Assembly: GCA_964035575.1 (NCBI GenBank)
Contig: OZ037876.1
Span: forward strand, 372,001-436,000
Direction: 5' to 3'
DNA: 64,000 nucleotides
DNA from: Rhynchopus sp. YZ270_cl-10
Taxonomy: Eukaryota > Euglenozoa > Diplonemea > Diplonemida > Diplonemidae
Shown here: positions 40,860-51,402 of the stretch, piece by piece
Layout: every line of letters begins with the position of its first letter
Position numbering within the stretch: position 1 is the stretch's first letter
Translations under genes and position numbers: made by a program
The notes under the pieces: generated by a model
What the model was told of the DNA's origin: nothing
Seen by the model: the letters and a program-made list of their open reading frames with translations, nothing else
Database searches by the model: none

Positions 40860-42776
40860 TCACATACATTTTACTTCAACGTTTACTCCTATCGACTTTG
40901 AGGCGGCAACAGCAGATTTAAGAACAAGCGTCGACGACGGACACGCTGCGGTTGCCTTGAACAGCAGCTCCTCCATTCCACAGTCAACCGAGATCGGCAC
41001 CGAAGGTGGGTGCACAAGAGAGAGGCTGTTCGAGAGTTCACAGGCCCGGCAGAGGACACCTTCGCTTCTGACTTTGGACCAATGCCGCAGGGTGTCGGAG
41101 AGCACCTTCAGGATGCCCTGGTCTATGAGGGCTGCGGCTGCGTTTCTGCAGCATTCCAATGAGCTGTCTTCAATGAGCTTGACGAGGCCGTTGAGGACGG
41201 CTTCGATGCAGGAGGCCTCCTCATGGCGGTAGGGCTCAAAGGTGAGAATCTCGCTCAGAACAAAGTGCACCTCCTCGTCGAGGCAGAGTGAAGCAAACGA
41301 GACGTTGCTGTCCGCAAGCGACCCGAACGCTGCCGCTGCGCGCTTTGCGAGATACGAGTTGTTGCGGTACGCACGCAGCGCCTTTGCGAGAAGCGGGATG
41401 CCCCCAAGCGCCGTGAATGTGTCCTTACTGACAGCAGAGCGCTCCCCAGAGGTGAACAGACTCGACAGCACACAGGCAGTCCACTCGAGCACCCGAGGCT
41501 TGTGTGCATACTCCTCAAGGTTCTGTATGAGCAGTGGCAAGGTGTCGCATGCCTCAATGTTGCGCAGGTTGTCCTCGTGGTCCGCAGCCGAGCCCAGCGT
41601 GGAGACTGCTTGGCACGTCACATCGACGTCGTCTCGGTAGAAACGCATGACATGAATGATGACATCGATCGCACCAAGACTGCTCATCAGTTTGATGTTG
41701 AAGCGCTGCTGGTGGCAGGCCAGCTCGTGCAGTGCAAGCAGCGCCAGCTCCCTATGGTAGTAGAACGCCTGCAGCAGCAGCACAACCGTGCCGTAGCGCT
41801 CGGGGTCGTACCAGCTGTTCCAGATGTCCTTCCAGTAGACCACCTGCCCGTCGGACGTAGGGTCCTCCTTCTCCTCTCCGAGGCATGTGTACTTATCGAT
41901 CAGCATCGGGTCGCTGTCGCCAAGCCCTGCATCGAAGTAGCGGAGCAGGCCAAACCTGAACATATGACTTACAATTGTATGCAAATTGATGGTAACGTGC
42001 GCACCATTCGCCATGTGTCCGATGCCAACGAATTCACCGTCATCATTGAACACCGCGCCCCCCGAGGCTGTGTACTGTGGCGTGGCACGCGAGACGTGCA
42101 CAACATGATTGTCATGCACCTCTGTTGCAGTTGTGAGGTGGTACTTCCTAGGCTCCACACCGTTCGGGTGCTGGATGATAAGGCAGATGTCACCCGCCTT
42201 CACACCTAAGGTGAACGGTGCGCAGATTGGCAGGCCCAACGGTGCGGCATCGACTACCTTACCGTTGGACCCATACAGCTCGCATGCAACAAGAACATAG
42301 CCGACCTTGCTGCTGGAGGACGAGCTTTCGGGGAGGGAGGAGGTGAAGAGGACGGTCGGGAGGAGGCGGACGGAGGTGGTCTCCCACTCCTTCTGGTCGC
42401 GGAGGGAGAAGATCTCGAAGACACCACAGGAGGCTTCGGCGGTCTCTGCGTCGGGCAGAACGTACGGTGTTGTCAGGATGACACCCACAGCAGGACACAC
42501 AGGTTCACCATTGATACGCACCGGCATATCCTGAGTTTTGCGGAACTTCCTTGTAATAAGAACACCCGACCCCCGCTCATTCAACCGACACACCGCAGAC
42601 GACTTCTTCCCCACCTTCGAAATCACCTCTGAGTGCCGATGCAGCCGCAACTCTTCCACCATCTGCCGCTCCGCCTGCGATATCAATTCATCTCCCTTAA
42701 TGCCTTGTCCGATCTCCATGTGAATGTGAGGGGAGATCAAAGAAGGTCTGCGGAGAGGTGAGACGAGGGGGTTCAT
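40860..42776 (-). CDS. Trypsin-fold pseudoprotease fused to ARM repeats
   Basis: About 638 aa from the ATG at 42776, or about 619 from the ATG at 42719. Each has a candidate acceptor upstream (CCCAACCCATCAG and CTCACCTCTCCGCAG). The frame extends to 42827 only through a GTG. The N-terminal half is a chymotrypsin-like fold of the Trypsin_2 type: GSGVLIT, VILTTPYVLPDAETAEAS, GDICLIIQHPNG, and the serine loop YTASGGAVFNDDGEFVGIGHM. Where active members have a catalytic His (LTNxHVLP) this one has Tyr, so it is probably not an active protease. From about residue 330 to the end are five or more armadillo-type repeats (VSTLGSAA, AAAAFGSLADSN, NAAAALIDQGIL). Cytoplasmic; no signal peptide. A scaffold or binding role is inferred. 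Confidence 0.82.
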   Translation of the reverse strand: MNPLVSPLRRPSLISPHIHMEIGQGIKGDELISQAERQMVEELRLHRHSEVISKVGKKSSAVCRLNERGSGVLITRKFRKTQDMPVRINGEPVCPAVGVILTTPYVLPDAETAEASCGVFEIFSLRDQKEWETTSVRLLPTVLFTSSLPESSSSSSKVGYVLVACELYGSNGKVVDAAPLGLPICAPFTLGVKAGDICLIIQHPNGVEPRKYHLTTATEVHDNHVVHVSRATPQYTASGGAVFNDDGEFVGIGHMANGAHVTINLHTIVSHMFRFGLLRYFDAGLGDSDPMLIDKYTCLGEEKEDPTSDGQVVYWKDIWNSWYDPERYGTVVLLLQAFYYHRELALLALHELACHQQRFNIKLMSSLGAIDVIIHVMRFYRDDVDVTCQAVSTLGSAADHEDNLRNIEACDTLPLLIQNLEEYAHKPRVLEWTACVLSSLFTSGERSAVSKDTFTALGGIPLLAKALRAYRNNSYLAKRAAAAFGSLADSNVSFASLCLDEEVHFVLSEILTFEPYRHEEASCIEAVLNGLVKLIEDSSLECCRNAAAALIDQGILKVLSDTLRHWSKVRSEGVLCRACELSNSLSLVHPPSVPISVDCGMEELLFKATAACPSSTLVLKSAVAASKSIGVNVEVKCM

Positions 42777-43120
42777 GTAGCTGATGGGTTGGGAGGGAGA
42801 AGTGAATAAAAGGGAGGAGAGAGGCACAAGTGGATAAACAGCGTTTGTTTGTTTTGTAGAATACGGGAGGGTAGGGGTAGGGGTACGGCATTGTCATTAT
42901 TTGTTGTGGTGTTGTTTTTTAAAACTTGGTATTCACTCTCGTCACTTTAACGCTGAGGCAGTGTGGCTGTTTTTGTTCTATCCAGAGTAAAACCATGGTT
43001 TGTGTTTGTTGTATTGCCGCAAAAAATGTAATAATAGGCTGAACATGTGCAAACGGCTGCAGAAAACCGCCATTTTGCACTGGTAGACACCAGAAAAAGA
43101 AAGGGAACAAAAAAAAAAAA

Positions 43121-43165
43121 GAAAAAGTTTATAAGATGACCCTAAGCCTCTCGTGCATAGTCACC
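43121..43165 (+). repeat. Family A hairpin element
   Basis: AAAAAGTTTATAAGATGACC, then CTAAGCCTCTCGTGCATAG and TCACCT. It is identical over nearly its whole length to the copy at 50721-50764. Confidence 0.7.
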
Positions 43166-43417
43166 TCAAATGTATGGATGGAAGATGGGCGCGCCCGAAA
43201 ACACACCATCTTTTAAAAGATGAACAACACACTGCGCGTTTTTTTTATATCTGAACACGGGCAATCACCATACAAGTTGGTTTGCCCGCTGCCGTCACCT
43301 CCCCGTATCCATGGAAACTGCCTTCCCACTACTTTCGGTAATGGGAGATCCTTGGAAGTCCAAGGATGGACAGTCTCGGCAGTCTCGGGTAAGATAGGGT
43401 TGGCTGTTGTGAATTTA

Positions 43418-43889
<472 letters not shown>

Positions 43890-44020
43890 TCAAACAAGGA
43901 TACGCACTGGTGAAAGAATATGAGTTCTCAATATATAGATTCATTGTTGTTGCTTGTTGTGGGATTGGGGGAGGAGGGAGGGAGGTAGAGGAGTCAAAGG
44001 GGTGGCCGCTGCCACGTTTC

Positions 44021-45829
44021 CTACTCGTCACAGACCTGGGGGGAGATGCATTTGCACTTCCCGTTCTCGATCTTGGCGACGAAAGGCGTCACAGGGAGCT
44101 TCGAGGGTGTGCCCTTGAGGGGGCAGGAGCCGAGCGGGCAGGGACCCTGCGTGGGGGGGTGCAGGCCGCAGCAGTCGCCGTAGCCCTCGATCCATGCGTA
44201 GCGGATGCCGAACACCTTGCCTTCGTAGCCAGTCACGTCTGCCACAATGGATGCAGGCCCGCTGGCCTCAACGTCCACCATGGGCCACGTCTGCAGACTG
44301 TCAAAGACGGACCCACTGAAGTCATGTGGCACAGCCTTGCCTGCCCCGTCGTCGTTGCACACACTGTCGCTGCGCGAGTCCCCTGCCGCCGTCTGCAGGC
44401 AGAAGAGCGTCTCGTTCGTGAGGATCTGCAGGTAGCTTGCCTTCGTCGGCTTGTAGTACGTGTCCACCATCAAGCTGTCCTTCCCAAGAAGCGTCTTGTT
44501 GAAGGTGATGGTCAGCTTGCTCCCATCAAGGGTGCACCCGGAGATCACAGGTCCGCTCACTGCAACGTCGCCAGAGTAGACGGAACCGTAGGCAGCCTGC
44601 GCAAGGCGGTCGCCAAGGGGCTTCTTGTCACGTGGGTGGATCGGCCCCATGTAGTAGTTGGTGCCCGCAAGCGAGTCGTCGTACTGCTCGCAGCCGTGGC
44701 ACTTCGGGTTCGTGTAGTTCATGGGGTCGCAGCCTGCCCTGTAGCAGGTGATGTTGCTGAAGGGGTCACCCAGGTCGAAGGCCTGTGCAAGGAACGTGTT
44801 CGGCATCGCAGGGTTGGGCAGCACCCCGTAGCTCGCAGTCTGCGCGAAGTACATACCACCCATGTCGGGGTGGCCCTCACCGCCGCTCGGGGCAAGGGTC
44901 ACAACACCGAAGGGCGCAAGCGGGTCGGTCGTGCCCGGCTCCTGGCTGAAGAGCGCACGCCACTCGGCAAGCATCGCAGGCACAGCGCATGAGTACCCCC
45001 TGTTCTGTGCGGAGTTCCCGAACACGGTGCCCATGTTGTTCTCACCCTGGTACCAGACGAAGCCCTTCAGCGTCATCTGTGCGAACGGCATCACACGCGA
45101 CGCGTACCATGACCCTGCGCTTGCGTCCATGGGTACGTCTGAGCACGTCGCTGTCGTTGCGTTCGATGTCCACTGCTGCACAGTGGAGCCACCCCACGCC
45201 GTGTTGATGAGCCCGAGCGGCGGTGCGTCCGCTCCAAGGAAGTCGGTGAGGCTCTCCCCGTAGTAGTAGCAGGTGCCGGGGAAGCCGAAGAAGAGCGGTG
45301 TGCCGTCCTTCTGCATGATGGTGGTCGCGTTCTTGACGGTCATCCAGTCGAAGGCGGGGTTCATGTTGCTGCTCATGCCGTGCAGGCGGATGTTGCTGTA
45401 CTTGCCACCCTGGATGGCGGCCAGGGAGATGTTCCTCGAGATCGTGTGCACAAGGGGGAGTGCCATGTTCGACTGTCCGCTGCAGTACCACACGTCACCG
45501 AAGGTCACGTCGCTGATCGCAATCGTGTTCGTCCCGTTCGTGGAGCACCCCGCGCACGTCACGGTCACTGTGTAGTCGCCACCTGCCGCAGCAGGCTTCA
45601 GGTACGCCACCCACTGGTCACCAGTGACAGTCCCTGTGACCTGGTACGTCGCACCCCCACTCACTGTCGCAGTGACCGTTGGCGTCGAGGCCCCTGGGGT
45701 GAGCGTGCCGTACACAGAAGACTTCGCGGGTGACTGCTGCAGCACCATGTGGTCCTGCACATGGGGCGAGAACTGGATGTCACATGCAGCCTGCGCAAGC
45801 AGGGCTGCGAACGCCACGTATGTGCGCAT
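44021..45829 (-). CDS. SIAE: Secreted sialate O-acetylesterase family protein
   Basis: 602 aa, single exon. An N-terminal signal peptide (MRTYVAFAALLAQAACD) suggests secretion or a lysosome-like compartment. The family motifs are present in order: FSPHVQDHMVLQQ, GDVWYCSGQSNM with the nucleophile Ser120, GLINTAWGGS, VWYQGENN, and the acid/base region DLGDP...IHPRDKKPLGDRLA with His398. Members remove O-acetyl groups from sialic acids or from plant xylan. Between DLGDP and IHPRDK, normally almost adjacent, sits a roughly 40-residue Cys-rich insertion (CYRAGC...CHGCEQ). The C-terminus adds another Cys-rich segment (GDCCGLHPP...CKCISPQVC). The real substrate is open. Candidate acceptor ACACCTCTGCAG, about 20 nt before the ATG. 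Confidence 0.9.
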   Translation of the reverse strand: MRTYVAFAALLAQAACDIQFSPHVQDHMVLQQSPAKSSVYGTLTPGASTPTVTATVSGGATYQVTGTVTGDQWVAYLKPAAAGGDYTVTVTCAGCSTNGTNTIAISDVTFGDVWYCSGQSNMALPLVHTISRNISLAAIQGGKYSNIRLHGMSSNMNPAFDWMTVKNATTIMQKDGTPLFFGFPGTCYYYGESLTDFLGADAPPLGLINTAWGGSTVQQWTSNATTATCSDVPMDASAGSWYASRVMPFAQMTLKGFVWYQGENNMGTVFGNSAQNRGYSCAVPAMLAEWRALFSQEPGTTDPLAPFGVVTLAPSGGEGHPDMGGMYFAQTASYGVLPNPAMPNTFLAQAFDLGDPFSNITCYRAGCDPMNYTNPKCHGCEQYDDSLAGTNYYMGPIHPRDKKPLGDRLAQAAYGSVYSGDVAVSGPVISGCTLDGSKLTITFNKTLLGKDSLMVDTYYKPTKASYLQILTNETLFCLQTAAGDSRSDSVCNDDGAGKAVPHDFSGSVFDSLQTWPMVDVEASGPASIVADVTGYEGKVFGIRYAWIEGYGDCCGLHPPTQGPCPLGSCPLKGTPSKLPVTPFVAKIENGKCKCISPQVCDE

Positions 45830-46068
45830 TGTTTGTTGTAAATATTCCTGCAGAGGTGTTAGTGACGTTGGAGGAGGGACCAGGGTGGGTCAAGAATAAT
45901 TTGAAAAAATAAGTTCATTTGGGAACCTCATGGTGATGTTCACCTTCTACACAAATTTTTTTTTTCCACCTCAGAAGAAATTATCCCAGTGGGGTGGTCG
46001 TCACAAAAAATCCCCATTTTTTGTTGCTGTCGTTGCACGATATGCAGGGGGTCAGGTTCACTTTAAAA

Positions 46069-46112
46069 AACTGTAAGATGTACTCCACTCTACTGTGGCA
46101 TCACTTTTAGAC
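46069..46112 (+). repeat. Family A-like hairpin
   Basis: CTGTAAGATG, TACT, CCAC, loop TCTACT, GTGG, CATC. GATG pairs with CATC and CCAC with GTGG: the same layout as family A with a different stem sequence. It lies just beyond the stop codon of the gene at 46124. Confidence 0.5.
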
Positions 46113-46123
46113 GTGGCGTTGCC

Positions 46124-48931
46124 TTACACATCTAAAACCCTGTTTTCGGAGAAGGGTGCGTCGTGTAAGTGTTGGGGTGAGTGCATGGCTGTGTTGTAGC
46201 GTTGCAGTTCTTCTGGTGGGAGGGTGTCTTTAGAGACCATCTGTGAGACGAAGTGGCGGAGCTGTGCTGCCTGCTTGGAGTCATTGAGGCGGAGGGTAGA
46301 GGCAGCGTGGAGCACGTCGACGGCCTGAGCTGACGAGAGGTCTGCACCACGCAGCTTCACACACAGCTGCAGGTGCAGGCGTGGTGAACGCAGTGACTTC
46401 GTTGCATAAGCGGATAGCATGTCAAACGCCTCTATGCCACTCAGCTCCCAGACAGAGCCATTGTCCGCAATCGTCCGTCCTACTGTGCTAAAGAAAGTAT
46501 TCGCAGGGATGTGGCTCGCCATGACGCATGCGCGCATGATCTTGACACACAACGGCGCCCGAAGCGGGATAGAAACATGCCGCTCACACAGCCTCGCAAG
46601 AAGCATCTCACTGACGCGCATCTGCAACTCCACATCCCGCATCCGTTGGGATACCATAGTGCAGAACACTGCCGTGATGTCGCCAGGCCGCATGGCTGCA
46701 ACGTCTTTTGCGGACACCCCCGAGAGAACCGAGGTGTGCACCTCGCTTAGCTCTGCGTTGACGAGGTAGGAGGACATGAAGAGCGCGCCGACTGCGCCTG
46801 GGGTGTTCCATCCTCGTAGGGTCATCGTTCCGTTGGTGAGCAGCTTTTGCACGAAGTCGTTCGAGACGCTGGAGCGTGCGACGGTCTGGAGGAGCGAGGT
46901 GTATGTATGCGCGCGTTTGATGGCCTTCACCTTTTTGGGGTGGCTGCGGAACTCCGCTACCACAGCTTCGATGATGTCGTGCCTGCTCTCCAGACGCAGT
47001 GCTAGCGCCGCCCACGCCAGCTGCACGAGAGAATCCGCAGCCAGCGACGACACATACTGCATCGTGTACACCCCCACCACCTCCATGTTCTCACGGTGCC
47101 CCGTCTCCTTCTGCAGTGCATACGACTGAAGCGTGCGCACACACAACGTCGCGTCCAGCGTCTTCTCAAGAAGCATCCGCGCGCTCGCCAATTCATACAT
47201 CAAGCGAGATCGGTACTTAAGATCTGCATACGAAATGACACACTGCTGTACAACCGCGGTGGCAGGGTCTGCACGAAGCATGCTAGCGGTGAGCACCGCA
47301 TCTGCCGCGAAGACGATCTTCTTTATGACAGGGTCCTGGTCTGTTACTTTAATGCCGCAGCGTGCGATGGCGGTTGGAAGTTGTGCAACTATATCCCACG
47401 GAAGTGTCGTCAGAAGCTGTGTGTCCTGATGCAAGGTGTGGATGCGGGTCACCTCCACAAGAAAGAAGGCCCGCCACGGCGTGCCCAGTGTAGCAATGCT
47501 GTACAGCATTGCGATCATATCGGTGTGCGAGATGTGCCCCCGCAAGGCGTGAATACGCTTCTGCAGCTTCATCGCTACCTCCTGTCCCTTGCCGTGGGGG
47601 ATATGCGGAGTGGTGGCAGACAACGAAGCAAGGATCCTGACTAGGTGGGGCAACTCTATCAGGTCAGTGCGAAAGCTCAGCAAGAATTCGAGAAGGCATC
47701 TGTGCCGTACCCCTTTACTAAGAATGTTGTGCAGGGCGGCGTGTGTCAAGGCAAAGCGGATAGAGTGGCGAGCGGCCTTTGCTGTGCGCCCATTCAAACG
47801 CACCTCTTCAGGGATGTCCTCAATGGAAAACTTTGGCTGTTCGCGGAGCAGGTTGCACGCTTGCATGACATTCGCTGCGATGTACAGATCCTCGACTGCT
47901 GTGTACTGACGCACCTCCCTCCAGACGAGCGGGACAGCAACGTTCGCCTCAATGCACAGCACCATCGCTTTCGACCGCAGCCGCCTTGTCGCAATGTCCG
48001 TCGCCTTGAGCAGTACCCTCAACACAGTACGCGCCGCAACATCCAACTCCACAGAACCCACCCGCATCCCTTTCAACAGCTTTACCACAAGACTATCCAC
48101 ACATTTGAAGTGCGTTACCAACGTTTCATTCCATTGTTTCGGCGTCTTTTGCTTTAAAATGGTGATAAAAGCATCGCAGTGGAGACTAGAGTTCTTTGAA
48201 GCGACATCAATATATGGTGTAAAAGCTTGTATACAGATGTACGCATCTTTGGAGCATTCACGCAGGACTTTGTCGAGAAGGGGGACGAGCGGGGCTGCTG
48301 CTGCACCGCCGTTGTCGTGCACGCTTTGCAGCAGGAGGCAGAGGTTCTCTGTGGAGAGGTGCTTCACATTGCGTAGGGCGACATCCTGCACATCACTCAT
48401 CTGCAGCACGCGCGGTGTCAGACGCAGATGGCGTGGTGCGCTGCGGAGATGGCGTTCAAGCATCTGTTTTGCGTGCTCACGGAACACATTGGGCAGGTCT
48501 GCCTCGTTGAGCTTCGTGTACACCCGCACACATAGTTCCCATGATATGCCCTTTGGGTCTTCCTCCAACACCGCCCGCCGCTCCACACTGTCCTCTGCAA
48601 GAAGAAGCTCTACACGCTGTGTATAACTCATCCCACCGTACTGCCGCTCTGCAGTGCTCCAAAGAGAAGAAGGCGCGTGTAGACCGATGCCACTGAGCGT
48701 TGCAATAATGTGAATTGTATGTTCAGACAACCATGTGTCCTTCCGGATGTTCGCAATGTTTCTGTTCAACCTGCCTGCCGAATGAAGAGCGTGTTTGTTA
48801 TAGAATTCACCCCACTCTGCCTTTCGTGTATTGCTTTTTAGAACGCATTTTTTAAAGTCGGTGACAGCCTGTGTCGCGTCCTTTGGTGTCAATAACGCTC
48901 GAGATGCGATTTTCTCAATGCTCCGAAGCAT
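46124..48931 (-). CDS. Large helical-repeat protein, probably mitochondrial
   Basis: 935 aa from the ATG at 48931. The frame runs on to 49030, but the pyrimidine tract CACCACCACCACTCCAG (AG at 48968-48969) lies between, so the upstream part should be leader. The N-terminus MLRSIEKIASRALLTPK is a typical amphipathic, basic mitochondrial presequence. The rest is all-helical and Leu/Ala-rich, with recurring 35-40-residue pairs such as ISHTDMIAMLYSIATLGTPW and EALDxLSAYATKS-like segments (SGIEAFDMLSAYATKSLRSP). This resembles FASTK/octotricopeptide-type helical repeats of organelle RNA-processing factors. No RAP domain is evident at the C-terminus. I cannot name an orthologue. Confidence 0.75.
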   Translation of the reverse strand: MLRSIEKIASRALLTPKDATQAVTDFKKCVLKSNTRKAEWGEFYNKHALHSAGRLNRNIANIRKDTWLSEHTIHIIATLSGIGLHAPSSLWSTAERQYGGMSYTQRVELLLAEDSVERRAVLEEDPKGISWELCVRVYTKLNEADLPNVFREHAKQMLERHLRSAPRHLRLTPRVLQMSDVQDVALRNVKHLSTENLCLLLQSVHDNGGAAAAPLVPLLDKVLRECSKDAYICIQAFTPYIDVASKNSSLHCDAFITILKQKTPKQWNETLVTHFKCVDSLVVKLLKGMRVGSVELDVAARTVLRVLLKATDIATRRLRSKAMVLCIEANVAVPLVWREVRQYTAVEDLYIAANVMQACNLLREQPKFSIEDIPEEVRLNGRTAKAARHSIRFALTHAALHNILSKGVRHRCLLEFLLSFRTDLIELPHLVRILASLSATTPHIPHGKGQEVAMKLQKRIHALRGHISHTDMIAMLYSIATLGTPWRAFFLVEVTRIHTLHQDTQLLTTLPWDIVAQLPTAIARCGIKVTDQDPVIKKIVFAADAVLTASMLRADPATAVVQQCVISYADLKYRSRLMYELASARMLLEKTLDATLCVRTLQSYALQKETGHRENMEVVGVYTMQYVSSLAADSLVQLAWAALALRLESRHDIIEAVVAEFRSHPKKVKAIKRAHTYTSLLQTVARSSVSNDFVQKLLTNGTMTLRGWNTPGAVGALFMSSYLVNAELSEVHTSVLSGVSAKDVAAMRPGDITAVFCTMVSQRMRDVELQMRVSEMLLARLCERHVSIPLRAPLCVKIMRACVMASHIPANTFFSTVGRTIADNGSVWELSGIEAFDMLSAYATKSLRSPRLHLQLCVKLRGADLSSAQAVDVLHAASTLRLNDSKQAAQLRHFVSQMVSKDTLPPEELQRYNTAMHSPQHLHDAPFSENRVLDV

Positions 48932-49093
48932 TGTGTCATGCCTATGGCCTTCTTCTCTAGGCAGTTTCTGGAGTGGTGGTGGTGGTGGTGGGTGTGAAAA
49001 ATGAAGAAGGAAGAGGAGGGTAATCCCCAACCCTTTGCGGCTGTTTCGGAAATTCCTCTATTTTCCTTTCATAGAAAAGAAAAAGAGAAATTG

Positions 49094-49138
49094 AAAGTGC
49101 AAACGCCTCACCATACACCGTCGAACGCAGGCACTGTG
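49094..49138 (+). repeat. Family C motif
   Basis: AAAGTGCAAACGCCTCACC, then GTCGAACGCAGGCACTG. AGTGC pairs with GCACT. Confidence 0.5.
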
Positions 49139-50057
49139 GGAAAAAGAAAAGTACATGATGTGTATCCTTATATATGGAAGAAAAAAAAGGGGGGGCTGTT
49201 TGTTTTTTTTTTTTTGTGTTTTTTGTTAGCGGGAAGTACGAGTATGCTGTGTCGTGGCGTTTATATTATTATTATTTTTTTTTGTATTTTTTTTTTTTTT
49301 TTTGGTTATTCTTGAGGTCTTGGTATTGTATTCAGCTGTGTGTACCCGAGGTTATAGTATAATAACCTCGCTTTTTTTCTGTACTGTCAACATTATGTCA
49401 CCCGAAGGTTAGAGTAATTTTTTTTAGGGGCCTGTCAGATTATTTGTTTCCCTTTTTCCTTTTTCTTATTGAAATTGTCTTCCCAAAAAAAAAAAAGCTT
49501 CGTTTACGTATCGGGAGGAGGTGAGCCAACAATGGTGACAATCTCCCATATTTTTTTTTCTGTTTTATTTTGTTTTGAGGAAAAATAGTTCAAATATTGC
49601 AACAAAGAAAAGAAAAGAAAAGAAGAGAAAAAAAATAGCCTCCCCAAAGAAACCCCTCGGTTATTTATTTTATATTGGGCCCGTTCGTTCGCTTATTACC
49701 CATCCTCTCCCCTCCCCCCCTTTTCGGTTATGCATTTAGATTTTCGGTCCGTTCCCCGCCCCACAGCCTGGCCACAAAAACAGGAAAGCGTTTCAAAAAA
49801 AATCGATGGGACGATCAAAGCCCTTTTAAAGCAAGATAAAGATGAAAGAGGTGCGAACAGAAGAAAAAAACGCATTTTTTTTTAGAGACAAACGAATAAG
49901 CTTGAATCGTGCATGGGCCTCACAGAATACGTCAGGGGGTATTTTTTTTTGGTTCTGAAGGGGAACCGATCATTTAAACAAAAATAGTAAAATTGAAAAA
50001 TTGAAGAAAAAAAAATCTTGGAGAGCCACCTGCACTAATAACAATCAAGTTTTCAAA

Positions 50058-50104
50058 AGAAAAGGTTCGCAAGATGATCCCAAGCCACAGTGTCTGAGGC
50101 ACCT
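50058..50104 (+). repeat. Family A hairpin element, divergent
   Basis: AAAAGGTTCGCAAGATGATC, then CCAAGCCACAGTGTC and TGAGGCACCTT. Block order is kept. Confidence 0.45.
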
Positions 50105-50387
50105 TCAAAAAGAAGAAACCAACACCGTTCGAAAAAAAAAAAGCAAACACGGGAGAGAAAACAACTGCAGCAGCAACGTGTATGCCCTACAGAGAAGTGT
50201 CTTTGTAACCAGTAGTAAATTATACATTATAAAGACTTCGAGACAAAGCCAGGGGCTCCGCTACCGTATAAAGTTCTGTTGCGGCGCAACAGAAGTCTGA
50301 AATTTTTCAAAAAAAAAAAAAAAAAAAACCATGGTTGAACCACGAGAGTACCATGGGGAACTGGGTTGCTGACCGCACCATCCAGGC

Positions 50388-50532
50388 TGTACCTCAATTT
50401 TTTTTGCCTGCGGCGCCATTTTTCCTTTTTTGCTCCGCAAAAAAGGATTCGATGTGTGACTCTGTGCTGTAAAAAGCTAGATTTATACACTGTACCCTAA
50501 ATTTTTTTTCGCCTGCGGCGCCATTTGTTTGA
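50388..50532 (+). repeat. Direct duplication ending in CCTGCGGCGCCATTT
   Basis: CTGTACCTCAATTTTTTTTG, then CCTGCGGCGCCATTT at about 50388-50424. It recurs as CTGTACCCTAAATTTTTTTT, then CGCCTGCGGCGCCATTT at about 50490-50528. GGCGCC is itself a palindrome. Confidence 0.7.
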
Positions 50533-50720
50533 ATCAATGTCCCTGGTCAGCAGTGCTGAAAAATTTTTGGGCACAAAAATAGCTGACCCCCCTATTTTGA
50601 AATCTAAATCCCTGGATAAGACACTGGCGCAGGGTGAAAAAAAAAAACCCCCCGCAACAGAACTCAAAAAAAATCTGAAAACGTAGCGGAGGGGCTGGAC
50701 AAAGCCTGGAAAAAAAAAAA

Positions 50721-50764
50721 GAAAAGTTTATAAGATGACCCTAAGCCTCTCGTGCTTAGTCACC
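50721..50764 (+). repeat. Family A hairpin element (clearest copy)
   Basis: GAAAAGTTTATAAGATGACC, then CTAAGC, loop CTCTCGT, GCTTAG and TCACC. Six base pairs in the stem, with GATGAC/GTCACC flanking arms that can pair partly. Confidence 0.7.
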
Positions 50765-50925
50765 AAAAAAAAAAGCGGGGGATGGGGGGGTTTTAAAGTA
50801 AACGTTGAAGAGTAGTGTTTTGTAATCGGCTGGAGGAGCTTCCCTGTGTAGAATAATTCCTTTTTGTTTGTTTTTGGGATTTTTTTTTTTGGGGGGGAGG
50901 CTAAAAAATATAGAAAATAGTTTTT

Positions 50926-50950
50926 AAGATGATTGCCTTTAATCACCTTC
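50926..50950 (+). repeat. Family A hairpin element, short
   Basis: TTTTTAAGATGATT, GCCTTT, AATCACCTT. GATT pairs with AATC. Confidence 0.45.
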
Positions 50951-51402
50951 AAAAGTCCTTCCGCACAACACAACAAAATCAACGCAATATATATTCAAAT
51001 TTATGTACAGTAGTCCAAAAAAAAGCATCGGAGGAGTAAACAAAACTCTTTTCGGAGTTTAAAAACCCCCAAAATACACCTTAAGTTTTTCGCCCCCTCG
51101 ATGTTTCTTGTACCACTATATTTTTGCATACACGTGCGTTTTTTGGTTGTTTTAAAAAATTGCTGGAAGTTAGGGCCACAACTCTCTACGCACAATCTCC
51201 CATTCCCTGCCCTTTTTATAGTTGTGAAAAAAACAAAGAGTAATAATCCCCACCCCCTGTAAGATATTTTCACCTCTTTTTTTACTTGTTACTCGCCCTG
51301 GCGGCACGTGTTTAAAAAATTTCCCCACCTATTCTCATCAAGACGCCCATTTCCCACCCCCCTTCCCCTACCCTCGGATAAAAGCCCTCATAGATGTACG
51401 GT

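Larger units (their letters stand above)
48932..51402. other. 2.5-kb AT-rich intergenic region
   Basis: No gene is seen. It holds family C (49094-49138), family A copies at 50058-50104, 50721-50764 and 50926-50950, a CTGTTGC/GCAACAG hairpin at about 50277-50293, and a direct duplication (next entry). Confidence 0.65.

Noticed and set aside
43910-44992. Plus-strand frame of 360 codons
   Set aside because: Antisense of the SIAE-like gene, whose minus-strand product has all family motifs.
48932-49030. Upstream extension of the helical mitochondrial protein
   Set aside because: The extension reads through a polypyrimidine acceptor (a proline run) and would mask a good mitochondrial presequence at the ATG at 48931.
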